Source of the DNA: Vibrio sp. STUT-A11
Lineage (GTDB): Bacteria > Pseudomonadota > Gammaproteobacteria > Enterobacterales > Vibrionaceae
Direction of reading: 5' to 3'
Assembly: GCF_026000435.1 (NCBI RefSeq)
Contig: NZ_AP026763.1
Coordinates: forward strand, 1,922,001-1,986,000
Length of the DNA stretch: 64,000 nt
The notes beneath the pieces are model-generated. The model was not told the DNA's origin. It did not search any database and saw only the letters and a program-made list of their open reading frames with translations. This document shows, piece after piece, positions 8,843 through 18,014 of the stretch (positions are counted from its first letter, which is position 1; the number at the start of each line of letters is the position of its first letter). Both the position numbers and the translations under genes were made by a program.

Positions 8843-8860
8843 TATCTTAACGTAAAGATA
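8843..8860. promoter_or_regulatory. Putative MarR operator, copy 2
   Basis: TATCTTAACGTAAAGATA is an 18-bp near-perfect palindrome (TATCTT arm against AAGATA) ending 6 bp before the EamA transporter start codon. Binding there would block initiation or the early transcript. Confidence 0.65.
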
Positions 8861-8866
8861 TTTGAC

Positions 8867-9733
8867 ATGAACATTTTACTCGCCATGATCCCAGCGTTTT
8901 TCTGGGGCACGACTTATGCGGTTACGCAGTATACGGTGCCAGATTGGCCTCCTATTCTGCTGGGTGTCCTGCGCGCGCTGCCCGCGGGCTTACTGCTGCT
9001 GGCGATAAAGCCGACATTGCCGAAAAAGCACGAATGGAAAGCCCTGCTTGTATTAGGCACGATCAACATCGCGCTGTTCTTCTGCCTTGTCTTTGTCATG
9101 GCACTCACACTGCCTGCGGCGATTTCAGGCGTGGGTATGGTTTCATTACCCGTATTTGCGATGCTGTACAGTTGGGTGGTCTATAAACGCCGACCTAACG
9201 CGTTACAGGTATGCCGAGGCCTTGCTTTGGTTGTACTCGCGTGGCTGCTATTTAACCCGGCAACCATCACACTCAATCCGGTTGGTTTGATCGCCATGCT
9301 TTCTGCAATTATGTGTATTGTGATCGGCAGCAGCGTTACTAAAGCACTCGGTACAAGAATGCATTGGTGGACGGTCCTGACTTGGCAGTTGATCATTGGT
9401 GGCGTGATTCTGACCATTGTTTCTGGTGTGATGGCGAGCCTCGATCCGGAGCCATATCTCAGTGCGGTACGAAATACGTCGCTTACTAACATCCTGGGGC
9501 TGCTTTGGGTGATCATTCTTAATACCGCATTAAGCTACACCATGTATGTTTGGCTACTACAAAGAATGTCGGTCGTTGACTTTACCTTTGGCAACATCAT
9601 TAATCCGATTGCCGGTATTTTATCTGGCTTGTTATTGCTTGGAGAAAGTTTCACACCGCTACAATATAGCTTAATGCTGGGTATGATCCTTGTGTCGCTG
9701 CTGCCACAGCTCGTGATGAAGTTTTTCAAGTAG
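8867..9733 (+). CDS. EamA/DMT-family transporter
   Basis: A 288-residue inner-membrane protein with about ten hydrophobic segments in two EamA repeats, the layout of the 10-TMS drug/metabolite transporter superfamily. Typical signatures are the N-terminal IPAFFWGTTYAVTQY and, in the second repeat, ALSYTMYVWLLQRMSVVDF followed by NPIAGILSGLLLLGE. Members export amino acids, nucleosides or drugs. It is divergent from a MarR regulator with paired operators, which suggests inducible export of a metabolite or toxic compound. A bidirectional terminator follows. Confidence 0.88.
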   Translation: MNILLAMIPAFFWGTTYAVTQYTVPDWPPILLGVLRALPAGLLLLAIKPTLPKKHEWKALLVLGTINIALFFCLVFVMALTLPAAISGVGMVSLPVFAMLYSWVVYKRRPNALQVCRGLALVVLAWLLFNPATITLNPVGLIAMLSAIMCIVIGSSVTKALGTRMHWWTVLTWQLIIGGVILTIVSGVMASLDPEPYLSAVRNTSLTNILGLLWVIILNTALSYTMYVWLLQRMSVVDFTFGNIINPIAGILSGLLLLGESFTPLQYSLMLGMILVSLLPQLVMKFFK

Positions 9734-9771
9734 GCATGACCAACCTTATTTCGGACAGTACAGATTGATCA

Positions 9772-9802
9772 AAAAAGAGGAAGTCACTGACTTCCTCTTT
9801 TT
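9772..9802. terminator. Bidirectional intrinsic terminator
   Basis: A 15-bp perfect stem (AAAAAGAGGAAGTCA against TGACTTCCTCTTTTT) lies between the EamA gene and the convergent polyamine operon and serves as a terminator in both directions. Confidence 0.9.
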
Positions 9803-9830
9803 AATTAAGGCTCGATTTGTTTACCGGGTA

Positions 9831-11102
9831 TTACGCCAGCTCAAGAATGATTTTTTCCAGTTTGTCTAAACCTTCGTTCAGTACTTCTGACTCGATAGTT
9901 AGTGGCGGAAGTAGACGAATAACGTTCGCTTTTACCCCACAAGAAAGCAGAATGAGACCGTTCTCTTGCGCTTTAGCAATGACCGCTTTAGTCATATCTT
10001 GCAGAGGCTTGCCAGTTTCTGGATCAGTAAATTCAATCGCCATCATCGCGCCAGTGGTACGGATTTCACCAATCGCAGGTACAGATTTTTGCAGCTCAGT
10101 CATACGTGCATTAACCACTTCGCCAATGCCCATTGCTTTCGCACACAAGTCTTCTTCTTCGATGATTTTCAGCACTTCCAGACCTGCAACACAACCCAGT
10201 GGAGAACCAGCATACGTGCCACCTAAGCCACCTGGAAGTGCAGAGTCCATGACATCGGCTTTACCAACCACAGCTGAGATTGGGAAACCACCCGCAATGC
10301 CTTTCGCCATGGTCATTAGGTCAGGTTCAATACCCAGGTATTCGGTCGCAAGCATCTTACCCGTACGGGCAAAACCTGTCTGGATTTCATCGGCAATCAG
10401 CATGATACCGTGCTTGTCACATAACTCACGCAAGCCTTGTGCAAACGCTTCAGGCGCTTTGTAGAAACCACCCTCGCCTTGTACTGGTTCAAAAATGATC
10501 GCTGCAACGCGTGAAGGTTCGATATCACAAGCAAACAGATCATCGATCGCTTGTAGGCTTTGCTCAACGCTGATGCCGTGGAACGCATTTGGGTATGGTG
10601 CGTGGTAGATTTCATTCGGGAATGGACCAAAGCCTGCTTTGTATGGCGCGACTTTACCCGTTAGACCCATTGTCATGTTAGTACGACCATGGAAGCCACC
10701 TTTAAACGCAATCACGCCGCTACGGCCAGTGTGAGCACGTGCTACTTTCACTGCGTTTTCTACCGCTTCTGCACCTGTTGTCAGGAAGATGGCTTTCTTC
10801 TTGGTCTCACCCGGAGCGAGTTCTGTTAGCTTTTCAGCTAACTCGACGAATGATGCGTAAGGCGTCACCATTGCACAAGTGTGCGAGAAGTTGTCCAACT
10901 GAGCTTTTACCGCTTCGCTGATGCGCTTGTGAGAATGACCGGTATTAGTCACCGCAATGCCCGCGGCGAAATCGATGTACTTGTTACCTTCAATATCCCA
11001 AACATGCGCGTTTTCTGCTTTCTCTACGTAAAGCGGATATAGGGCGCCCATGCCCTGAGCAATTACCTGGCTTCTTCTTTCATGTAGTTGTTGGTTAGTC
11101 AT
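9831..11102 (-). CDS. gabT: 4-aminobutyrate aminotransferase (GabT/PuuE type)
   Basis: A 423-residue class III PLP-dependent transaminase that moves the amino group of GABA to 2-oxoglutarate, giving succinate semialdehyde and glutamate. The PLP lysine is Lys267 (TMAKGIAGGFPIS). Asp238 (LIADEIQTGFARTG) contacts the cofactor nitrogen, and the phosphate-binding TTGAEAVENAVK is present. It is the last gene of the eight-gene polyamine operon, 14 bp after gabD, and is followed by a strong terminator. In this context it removes the GABA made by PuuD, so puuE would be an equally fitting name. Confidence 0.93.
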   Translation of the reverse strand: MTNQQLHERRSQVIAQGMGALYPLYVEKAENAHVWDIEGNKYIDFAAGIAVTNTGHSHKRISEAVKAQLDNFSHTCAMVTPYASFVELAEKLTELAPGETKKKAIFLTTGAEAVENAVKVARAHTGRSGVIAFKGGFHGRTNMTMGLTGKVAPYKAGFGPFPNEIYHAPYPNAFHGISVEQSLQAIDDLFACDIEPSRVAAIIFEPVQGEGGFYKAPEAFAQGLRELCDKHGIMLIADEIQTGFARTGKMLATEYLGIEPDLMTMAKGIAGGFPISAVVGKADVMDSALPGGLGGTYAGSPLGCVAGLEVLKIIEEEDLCAKAMGIGEVVNARMTELQKSVPAIGEIRTTGAMMAIEFTDPETGKPLQDMTKAVIAKAQENGLILLSCGVKANVIRLLPPLTIESEVLNEGLDKLEKIILELA

Positions 11103-11116
11103 TGTTTTGTCCTTAA

Positions 11117-12544
11117 TTAGTTGCCGCCAAAGCAGAGATATTTCACGTCCATGTATTCATCGATACCTTGTTTTGCTCCTTCACGTCCGATGCCGGACTG
11201 TTTAACACCACCGAAAGGAGCCACTTCAGTAGAGATCATGCCTTCGTTAATACCCACCATGCCGTATTCAAGCGCTTCTGCGATTTTCCAAACACGGTGA
11301 ATGTTTTGGCTGTAGAAGTACGATGCTAAGCCGTAGATCGTGTCATTTGCCATTTCGATCAGTTGTTCATCAGTTTCAAAGCGAATCACGGGAGCAACAG
11401 GGCCGAAGATTTCTTCAGACACAATCTTCATGTCATGAGTCACGTCTTTTAGCACCACTGGCTGCATGAACAAGCCATCAAGTTCTTTCAGCTCAGTAAC
11501 GGGGTTCGCACCTTGCTCGATTGCACCATCAATTAACGCTTGAATACCTTGCTTCGCTGACTCGCTGATCACTGGGCCGATATTCACGCCCTCTTCCAGG
11601 CCATTGCCAACTTTAAGCTGCTGTACCGCTGCATCAAACTTAGTGACAAACTCGTCATACACTTTGCTGTGTACGTAGAAACGGTTAGCACAAACACAAG
11701 TTTGACCCGCATTACGGAATTTCGACGCCATTGCACCAGTTACTGCGGCATCGATATCTGCATCATCAAATACGATGAATGGTGCATTGCCACCCAGCTC
11801 CATTGATGTACGTTTAATATCACCCGCACTTTGCTGCATTAGCACACTGCCAACCTGAGTTGAACCAGTAAACGAAAGCTTACGAATTAGTGGGTGTGAC
11901 GTAAAAATCGCACCAATCTGACGAGAGCTTTCCCCAAGAACAACTTGAAGTACGTCTCTTGGAATACCCGCTTGGTAAGCGAGTTCGGCCACTGCAAATG
12001 CAGAAAATGGCGTGGCTTCTGACGGTTTCACGATAAAAGTACAACCTGCCGCTAATGCCGGACCCGCTTTACGCGTGATCATTGCAATCGGGAAGTTCCA
12101 AGGCGTGATGGCACACGCAACACCAATTGGCTGCTTGATGGTCACCAATCGCTTGTCTGCACTTGGCGATGGAATGGTTTCACCATAAGTACGTTTCGCT
12201 TCTTCTGCAAACCATTCGATAAAGCTTGCACCGTAAAGAACTTCGCCTTGAGCTTCAGCCAACGGCTTGCCTTGCTCTAGCGTCATCAGACGTCCAAGAT
12301 CTTCTTTATTTTCTAACAGAAGTTGGTACCAACGATTAAGTAAGCCAGAGCGAGTTTTCGCTGGCAGCGCCGCCCATTCTTTTTGTGCAACGCTAGCGCG
12401 TTCAATACCGTCTAGAATGTCGGTTTCAGTCGTCACTGGCGCGTAGCCAAGCACTTCGCCCGTGGCTGGGTTGGTTACCGCTGTGCCTTGCACTTCACTC
12501 GCCACCATGAACGAAAGAAGGCTTTTGTTTTTAATCTGTTCCAT
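11117..12544 (-). CDS. gabD: Succinate-semialdehyde dehydrogenase
   Basis: A 475-residue NAD(P)-dependent aldehyde dehydrogenase that oxidises succinate semialdehyde to succinate. The catalytic Cys283 (NAGQTCVCANRFYV) and general base Glu249 (MELGGNAPF) are in place, with the cofactor-binding ITPWNFPIAMITRK and FTGSTQVGS. The closeness to gabT and the QTCVCANR signature favour the GabD subfamily. It begins 70 bp after the agmatine deiminase gene, the second-widest gap in the operon region, so a secondary promoter is possible. The ribosome-binding site is AAAAGGAATAACC. Confidence 0.92.
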   Translation of the reverse strand: MEQIKNKSLLSFMVASEVQGTAVTNPATGEVLGYAPVTTETDILDGIERASVAQKEWAALPAKTRSGLLNRWYQLLLENKEDLGRLMTLEQGKPLAEAQGEVLYGASFIEWFAEEAKRTYGETIPSPSADKRLVTIKQPIGVACAITPWNFPIAMITRKAGPALAAGCTFIVKPSEATPFSAFAVAELAYQAGIPRDVLQVVLGESSRQIGAIFTSHPLIRKLSFTGSTQVGSVLMQQSAGDIKRTSMELGGNAPFIVFDDADIDAAVTGAMASKFRNAGQTCVCANRFYVHSKVYDEFVTKFDAAVQQLKVGNGLEEGVNIGPVISESAKQGIQALIDGAIEQGANPVTELKELDGLFMQPVVLKDVTHDMKIVSEEIFGPVAPVIRFETDEQLIEMANDTIYGLASYFYSQNIHRVWKIAEALEYGMVGINEGMISTEVAPFGGVKQSGIGREGAKQGIDEYMDVKYLCFGGN

Positions 12545-12614
12545 GGTTATTCCTTTTAACCGCTTTCAACAGCGCCACGCTAACGAAGGAAGTCGTGGCG
12601 ATGTATTTCGCTTT

Positions 12615-13697
12615 TTAAGCTGGGATCTGCTGTGTAATGCAGTGAATATTTCCACCGCCAAGCAGCACTTCTCTTGACGGTATAGCAATGATTTGATGCT
12701 CTGGCATCGCGTTTTGCAAAATTTCGATTGCGATCGCATCCGTTTCTTCATCGAGCATCGGCAAAAATACATGGTCGTTAACAATGAGGAAATTCGCGTA
12801 TGACGCACTGAGGCGCTCACCTGCTTGTCGGCTCATTCCTGCACTCACATCAATGCCACTGGCCTCTGTTTCGCTGTAATGTAGCGGACCTGGTAAAGGT
12901 AAACGAACAATCTCGATATCGCGTCCCTTTGCATCTTGCTGTGATTTCAGCGCTTTTTCAGCTTGTCTGGAAAGCTCGTACTGCGGATCACTAGGATCGT
13001 CAGTCCAACTCAACACGACTTTACCCGGTGCAATCACATGCAGCAGGTTATCCACGTGGCCATCAGTTTCGTCATTGAATAAACCATTTGGAACCCAAAT
13101 GACTTTTTCGATGCCTAGATATGCTTTTAACTGCTGTTCGATTTCCGTTTTGCTCAAGTGTGGGTTGCGACCCGGGCTAAGCAGACACTCTTCAGTCGTA
13201 TAAAGCGTCCCTTCTCCATCGGTATGAATCGCGCCGCCTTCAAGTACAAACGGGGCGCGGTAGTAATCAATACCGATGATGTCGCACACGGAACCTGCAA
13301 CTAAATCATCTTGCTGCCAGTTTTCATACAGGCCATTGTATTCCCCGCCCCAAGCATTGAACTTCCAGCTAATACCTCGGCGATCGCCCATTTGATTCAC
13401 AACAACCGTTGGGCCAATATCTCGCATCCACGCATCGTTAAATGGGATTTCTACCAAACGAACGTCGGGATGAAGCAACTTTCGCGCGCGGTCAAAGTTG
13501 TGAGAGCACACTGCAACACTCACTTTGGTCACGTCGACAATTGCGTTGGCGATTCTGGCAAACGTCTCCTGAGCAGGAACCGCACCGTCACGCCAGTTAT
13601 CACGTCTTTCGGGCCAAGCTAGCCAGACTTCACTTACCGGCTGAAATTCAGCCGGAAAATAGAAGCCATCTTGTGCTGGAGTTGTAGATAACTTCAT
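12615..13697 (-). CDS. aguA: Agmatine deiminase
   Basis: A 360-residue member of the peptidyl-arginine deiminase-like/agmatine deiminase family, converting agmatine to N-carbamoylputrescine and ammonia. The catalytic cysteine is Cys353 in GGGNIHCITQQIP at the C-terminus. Other hallmarks are MRDIGPTVVV, GGAIHTDGEGTLYTTEECLL and NDETDGHVDNLL, holding the Asp/Glu and His residues of the guanidine-hydrolase fold. It lies 12 bp after aguB. Together they turn agmatine, from arginine decarboxylation, into putrescine that enters the Puu route encoded next door. Confidence 0.95.
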   Translation of the reverse strand: MKLSTTPAQDGFYFPAEFQPVSEVWLAWPERRDNWRDGAVPAQETFARIANAIVDVTKVSVAVCSHNFDRARKLLHPDVRLVEIPFNDAWMRDIGPTVVVNQMGDRRGISWKFNAWGGEYNGLYENWQQDDLVAGSVCDIIGIDYYRAPFVLEGGAIHTDGEGTLYTTEECLLSPGRNPHLSKTEIEQQLKAYLGIEKVIWVPNGLFNDETDGHVDNLLHVIAPGKVVLSWTDDPSDPQYELSRQAEKALKSQQDAKGRDIEIVRLPLPGPLHYSETEASGIDVSAGMSRQAGERLSASYANFLIVNDHVFLPMLDEETDAIAIEILQNAMPEHQIIAIPSREVLLGGGNIHCITQQIPA

Positions 13698-13709
13698 AGT
13701 AATGCCTCT

Positions 13710-14576
13710 TTAAACAGCTAACTTTCCAACGCTTGTGTATAGCTCAGGACGACGGTCGCGGAACAGACCCCAAGCGTGACGAGCTTTTGCTGTTGCTTCT
13801 AGGTCGATCTCTGCGTAAATGATTGTCTCGCCTTCACGTGGTGCTTCCGCAATTTTTGCACCCGTGTGGTCAGTAATGAAAGAAGATCCGTAGAACGTCG
13901 TTTCAATGCCGTCATCCACTTCTGTACCAACTCGGTTTGATGCGATCACCGGCACTAAGTTTGCCGCAGAGTGACCTTGCATCGTACGCTGCCAGTGGTC
14001 ACGAGAGTCCAATGTTGGATCTTGTGGCTCTGAGCCAATTGCCGTTGGGTAGAAAATCGCTTCTGCGCCATGCAGAGCCAGACTGCGTGCCAACTCTGGG
14101 AACCATTGATCCCAGCAAATGCCTGCTCCAAACTTACCAAACTTGGTTTGCCATACTTTGAAGCCAGTATCACCAGGGCTAAAGTAGTACTTTTCACTGT
14201 AGCCCGGACCATCAGGGATATGAGATTTACGGTAGTTTTCCAGAACCGTGCCGTCTGCATCAATCATCACTAGCGAGTTAAAAAAGGTGTTACCCGCTTT
14301 TTCAAAATAGCTAACAGGAATAACCACACCCAGCTCTTTAGCCAAAGCACTCATCTCTTTGATAAGGCGGCAATTCTCTGTTTCTTCCGCTAATTCAAAA
14401 TATTTTGCTTCTTGTTTTTTGCAGAAGTAAGGCGCTGCGAAGAGTTCCTGAGGAAGAATCACATTCGCACCATTTTGTGCCGCTTCACGAATCGCCTTTT
14501 TGGCTTTTTCTAGGTTATCTTCCAGATCCCAGCTCTTAGTCAGTTGAAGAGCTGCAAATTTAACTACTTTGCTCAT
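13710..14576 (-). CDS. aguB: N-carbamoylputrescine amidase
   Basis: A 288-residue nitrilase-superfamily enzyme that hydrolyses N-carbamoylputrescine to putrescine, CO2 and ammonia. The Glu-Lys-Cys triad is Glu44 (ILPQELF), Lys117 (NYRKSHIPDGP) and Cys154 (GICWDQWFPE). The length is typical of plant and bacterial N-carbamoylputrescine amidases. It is translationally close to aguA (12 bp) and puuB (17 bp). The combination of aguAB with a gamma-glutamylation pathway in one transcription unit is noted in the findings. Confidence 0.94.
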   Translation of the reverse strand: MSKVVKFAALQLTKSWDLEDNLEKAKKAIREAAQNGANVILPQELFAAPYFCKKQEAKYFELAEETENCRLIKEMSALAKELGVVIPVSYFEKAGNTFFNSLVMIDADGTVLENYRKSHIPDGPGYSEKYYFSPGDTGFKVWQTKFGKFGAGICWDQWFPELARSLALHGAEAIFYPTAIGSEPQDPTLDSRDHWQRTMQGHSAANLVPVIASNRVGTEVDDGIETTFYGSSFITDHTGAKIAEAPREGETIIYAEIDLEATAKARHAWGLFRDRRPELYTSVGKLAV

Positions 14577-14593
14577 TGGATATTCCTTATCTC

Positions 14594-15871
14594 TTAAATC
14601 GCTAGTTTGTCACGTAGGTTGTAGTAAGCCGCACCCATTGCTGTAAATGGAATTTGGAAATGACGGCCACCCGGGAACGAGTAGTGTTTTAGTGCTGCAA
14701 ACGCATCAAAGCGTTCTGCATGTCCGGTTAACGCTTCCGCTAAAAGTTTACCGGCAAGGTGCGTACAAGTAACACCGTGGCCACTGTAACCTTGTAAGTA
14801 GTAAATGTTGTCCGCAAAAGAACCAAACTGAGGCATACGTGAATAAGTCAGCAGGAAGTTACCTGTCCATGCATAATCGATCTTAATGCCTTTTAATTGC
14901 GGGAATACTTTTTCCATGTTCGGACGAATAAGCGCCTCGACGTTTTCTGGGTCACGAGCACCGTAAACAACGCCACCTCCAAACAACAGACGTTTGTCGG
15001 CTGTTAGGCGGAAGTAGTCTAATAGGTAGTTACAGTCTTCAACACAGTAGTCGCTGGTCAGTACTTGCTTAAGTTGATCTTCGCTTAGAGGCTGAGTTGC
15101 GACTACTTGCGTACCACAAGGGATCGCTTTGTTACTGATATTTGGTGCCAGACCGCCAAGATAAGCGTTACCCGCTAGTACAACGTACTTACTCTTAACA
15201 CTGCCTTGCGCTGTTTTCACTACAGGGTTTATGCCTTTTTCAATCGACACCACCGCAGACTGTTCAAACAGTTGACCGCCAAGTGAGATAAACGCCGCCG
15301 CTTCACCTAACGCCAATTTAAGCGGATGAATATGACCACCACGCATGTCCAGTAAACCACCGGTATAAGCTTTAGTGCCGACCGCTTTTTCCACTTCACC
15401 TGCGTCTAACATAGTGAGCTGATCGTTGCCGTAGCGTTCCCAGTTTTTCTTATGCTCTTCAAGACCTTTAAGCTGTTTCTTATTCAGCGCTGTGAACAAG
15501 CCACCTTGTTTCAAATCACATTCAATGTCGTATTTATCAACCAGACCACGGATGATGTCGCCGCCTTCAAAGATCATGTCGCACAGCGCTTTTGCCTGGC
15601 GTTGGTCGTAACGGCTTTCAATAACATCAACATCTCGGCTGTAACTGTTGACGATCTGGCCACCGTTACGACCAGTTGCTCCAAAACCTACTTTTGCACT
15701 TTCTAGCACAACGACTTTGAAACCTTTTTCTGCAAGATGCAGTGCAGAAGAGAGACCTGAGAAACCTGCGCCAACCACACACACATCACACTCGATGTTG
15801 TCTTGAAGTTGTTGGTAGTCCGGCATGTTTGGCACAGAGTGCGCGTAGAACGAATCCGTATGCTTGTTCAT
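14594..15871 (-). CDS. puuB: Gamma-glutamylputrescine oxidase (FAD-dependent)
   Basis: A 425-residue FAD-dependent amine oxidase of the DAO family. The dinucleotide-binding motif CVVGAGFSGLSSALHLAEKG is near residue 30, and FGATGRNGGQIVNSY, characteristic of PuuB-like enzymes, follows. The C-terminal LQGYSGHGVTCTHLAGKLLAE closes the FAD site. PuuB oxidises gamma-glutamylputrescine to gamma-glutamyl-aminobutyraldehyde, releasing hydrogen peroxide and ammonia. Its position between aguB and puuC supports this substrate over a generic D-amino acid. Confidence 0.92.
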   Translation of the reverse strand: MNKHTDSFYAHSVPNMPDYQQLQDNIECDVCVVGAGFSGLSSALHLAEKGFKVVVLESAKVGFGATGRNGGQIVNSYSRDVDVIESRYDQRQAKALCDMIFEGGDIIRGLVDKYDIECDLKQGGLFTALNKKQLKGLEEHKKNWERYGNDQLTMLDAGEVEKAVGTKAYTGGLLDMRGGHIHPLKLALGEAAAFISLGGQLFEQSAVVSIEKGINPVVKTAQGSVKSKYVVLAGNAYLGGLAPNISNKAIPCGTQVVATQPLSEDQLKQVLTSDYCVEDCNYLLDYFRLTADKRLLFGGGVVYGARDPENVEALIRPNMEKVFPQLKGIKIDYAWTGNFLLTYSRMPQFGSFADNIYYLQGYSGHGVTCTHLAGKLLAEALTGHAERFDAFAALKHYSFPGGRHFQIPFTAMGAAYYNLRDKLAI

Positions 15872-15919
15872 ATTGATATTCCTTTATTAATCGTCAGCTG
15901 GGTTAGAACGTGTGCCTTT

Positions 15920-17404
15920 TTAGGCGTGAAGGCGAATCCATGTAGTTTTGGTCTCTGTGAATTTCTCAATGGCGTGCAGCGATTTATCTCGCCCATTTCC
16001 GCTCATTTTGAATCCACCAAATGGAACCGTCATGTCGCCTTCGTTGTAGTTGTTCACCCATACCGAGCCAGCTTGTAGTCGTTTAGCGACTCGGTGAACA
16101 CGGTTGATGTTGCTGCTCCAAAGTGCCGCGCCCAGGCCGTACTTAGAGTCGTTGGCAATTTCGATAGCCTGCGCTTCATCCTTAAATGGAATGACACACA
16201 GTACTGGTCCGAAGATCTCCTCTTGAGCAACGCGATATTGGTTATCCACGTTATCCAAAATAGTTGGCTCGACGAACGCCCCCTGACCTTCAACATTGCC
16301 ACCGCAGCGTAAAACAGCGCCTTCAGACTGGCCTAATGTAATGTATTCCAACACTTTTGATTTGTGGTCTTGGTCGATAAGTGCACCCATAGAAGAACTA
16401 GGATCCATTGGATCTTTTGGTGCAAAAGCTTTGGCAGCTTCGATAACTTTTTCAATGAACTGATCTTTGATGCTTTCATGCACCAAAAGACGTGTAGCTG
16501 CTACACACACTTCACCCTGGTTATAGAAGCAACCCGCTGCCGTTTCAGCCGCCGCGTGCTCTAAATCGTCACAGTCTTCGAATACGATGTTGGCGTTCTT
16601 ACCACCCGCTTCTGCATAAACACGTTTTAGGTTACTTTCGCCAGAACGAACCATCAGCTGGCCCGCAATGCGTGTGGAACCAGTGAAAGCGATACAGTCC
16701 ACGTCTTGGTGCGTTGCCAACGCGTCACCCGCTTCATGACCAAAACCTGTGATGACCTGGAACACACCCTCAGGCAAGCCTGCTTGCTTAGCAAGTTGAC
16801 CTAAGAAGATAGCAGTAAGAGATGACTTTTCTGACGGCTTAAGGATCACGCTATTACCCGCAGCAAGAGCAGGACCAAGCTTCCAGCAAGCCAGCCAAAG
16901 TGGGAAATTCCAAGGAACGACTGCAGCTACAACACCAATTGCTTGATGGGAAATAAAAGCGTGCACGTCTTTTTCTGTTGGTGCGACTTCGCCGTAGACT
17001 TTATCGATCGCTTCAGCGTACCAGCGTAAAGATGAGGCTGCGCCAGGGATATCTGTAGAGAAGCTGTGAGAAATAGGTTTACCGGTATCAAGAGTTTCAA
17101 GCAGAGCCAGCTCTTCACGGTTTTGGTCTATCAGATCAGCGAACTGTTTTAGAATCGCTTTACGATGTGCAGGGCTGCTTTCACTCCACTGACCTGATTG
17201 AAATGCTTTACGAGCGTATGACACCGCAAGATCGACATCTTCACTTTCACAACGAGCAATTTCGGTAAATATTTCGTCTGTTGCCGGATTAACGACAGGG
17301 ATCGTTCTTCCACTTAATGCTGCGCTGTATTCACCGTTGATGTACGCCCTGTTTTCGATGTTTAGATTGTTTTTAAGTTCAATCCATTGTTCTTGAGTTT
17401 TCAT
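15920..17404 (-). CDS. puuC: Gamma-glutamyl-gamma-aminobutyraldehyde dehydrogenase
   Basis: A 494-residue aldehyde dehydrogenase. The catalytic Cys300 lies in FYNQGEVCVAATRL, and Glu265 in AEAGGKN is the general base. The NAD-binding PWNFPLWLACWKLGPAL and FTGSTRIAGQ are typical of the PuuC/betaine-aldehyde group. In this cluster it oxidises gamma-glutamyl-gamma-aminobutyraldehyde from PuuB to gamma-glutamyl-GABA. It is 35 bp downstream of puuR and 48 bp upstream of puuB. It differs clearly from the GabD protein in the same operon, so the two dehydrogenases take separate steps. Confidence 0.92.
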   Translation of the reverse strand: MKTQEQWIELKNNLNIENRAYINGEYSAALSGRTIPVVNPATDEIFTEIARCESEDVDLAVSYARKAFQSGQWSESSPAHRKAILKQFADLIDQNREELALLETLDTGKPISHSFSTDIPGAASSLRWYAEAIDKVYGEVAPTEKDVHAFISHQAIGVVAAVVPWNFPLWLACWKLGPALAAGNSVILKPSEKSSLTAIFLGQLAKQAGLPEGVFQVITGFGHEAGDALATHQDVDCIAFTGSTRIAGQLMVRSGESNLKRVYAEAGGKNANIVFEDCDDLEHAAAETAAGCFYNQGEVCVAATRLLVHESIKDQFIEKVIEAAKAFAPKDPMDPSSSMGALIDQDHKSKVLEYITLGQSEGAVLRCGGNVEGQGAFVEPTILDNVDNQYRVAQEEIFGPVLCVIPFKDEAQAIEIANDSKYGLGAALWSSNINRVHRVAKRLQAGSVWVNNYNEGDMTVPFGGFKMSGNGRDKSLHAIEKFTETKTTWIRLHA

Positions 17405-17439
17405 ACGCTCTCCTTGTTATCACACAAGGCAAGCACCAC

Positions 17440-17997
17440 TTAGAATGTGGTTGGCGTATGCGCGCTTATCATTCGACAAGCCTTGTCTGTGTGATTCGTA
17501 AATCTGTGTGGCTGCGTCGTATCAATAACGTACGACTCGCCTTCTTTGATGACAAATGATCGACCTTTGTATTCCAGAGTGATTTCACCCTCTAGTACCG
17601 TGCCAATTTCTTCGCCTTCGTGTTTTATTTCAGCAGAACCTGTTGTTCCGTGCGGTGCATATTCTTCGATCAGGAATCCAATCACCTGCTCTTTCGTGCC
17701 GTTGGTCACCAGTTTCATCGAAACGGTTTCACTGCCCATTTCAACCAGCTCTTCTGGTGTAACGACAACTTTCACTTCATCATTCTGAGTTTGTTCAAAA
17801 ATGAAAAACTCTGACAGAGATAAAGAAAATACGTTCACTATTTTTTGCAACGAGCTAACCGAAGGGCTCACTTTACCATTTTCAATCGATGAAATAGCAC
17901 TGTGAGTAATGCCCGCTCGCTCGGCTAGCTCTCGTTGTGACAATCCATGTTTTTTTCTTAACTGAACAATATTTTTACCAATCTCTTGATTGTCCAT
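17440..17997 (-). CDS. puuR: PuuR-like repressor: HTH-XRE plus cupin
   Basis: A 185-residue regulator with an N-terminal helix-turn-helix of the XRE/Cro type (KKHGLSQRELAERAGITHSAISSIENG, written here as a family pattern over residues 14-40). A C-terminal cupin beta-barrel (about residues 105-185) ends in HRFTNHTDKACRMISAHTPTTF. This architecture is that of PuuR, which represses putrescine-utilisation genes and releases on putrescine binding to the cupin. The gene lies within the operon it presumably controls. Two similar 15-bp elements resembling the E. coli PuuR target lie in the puuD-puuA interval. Confidence 0.92.
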   Translation of the reverse strand: MDNQEIGKNIVQLRKKHGLSQRELAERAGITHSAISSIENGKVSPSVSSLQKIVNVFSLSLSEFFIFEQTQNDEVKVVVTPEELVEMGSETVSMKLVTNGTKEQVIGFLIEEYAPHGTTGSAEIKHEGEEIGTVLEGEITLEYKGRSFVIKEGESYVIDTTQPHRFTNHTDKACRMISAHTPTTF

Positions 17998-18014
17998 TCA
18001 TGTGGCTCCAAAAA

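Noticed and set aside
9817..10464. A 215-codon plus-strand frame opposite gabT
   Set aside because: It is antisense to a clear, conserved gene and its composition (Ser/Pro/Ala-rich, irregular) is that of a shadow frame.
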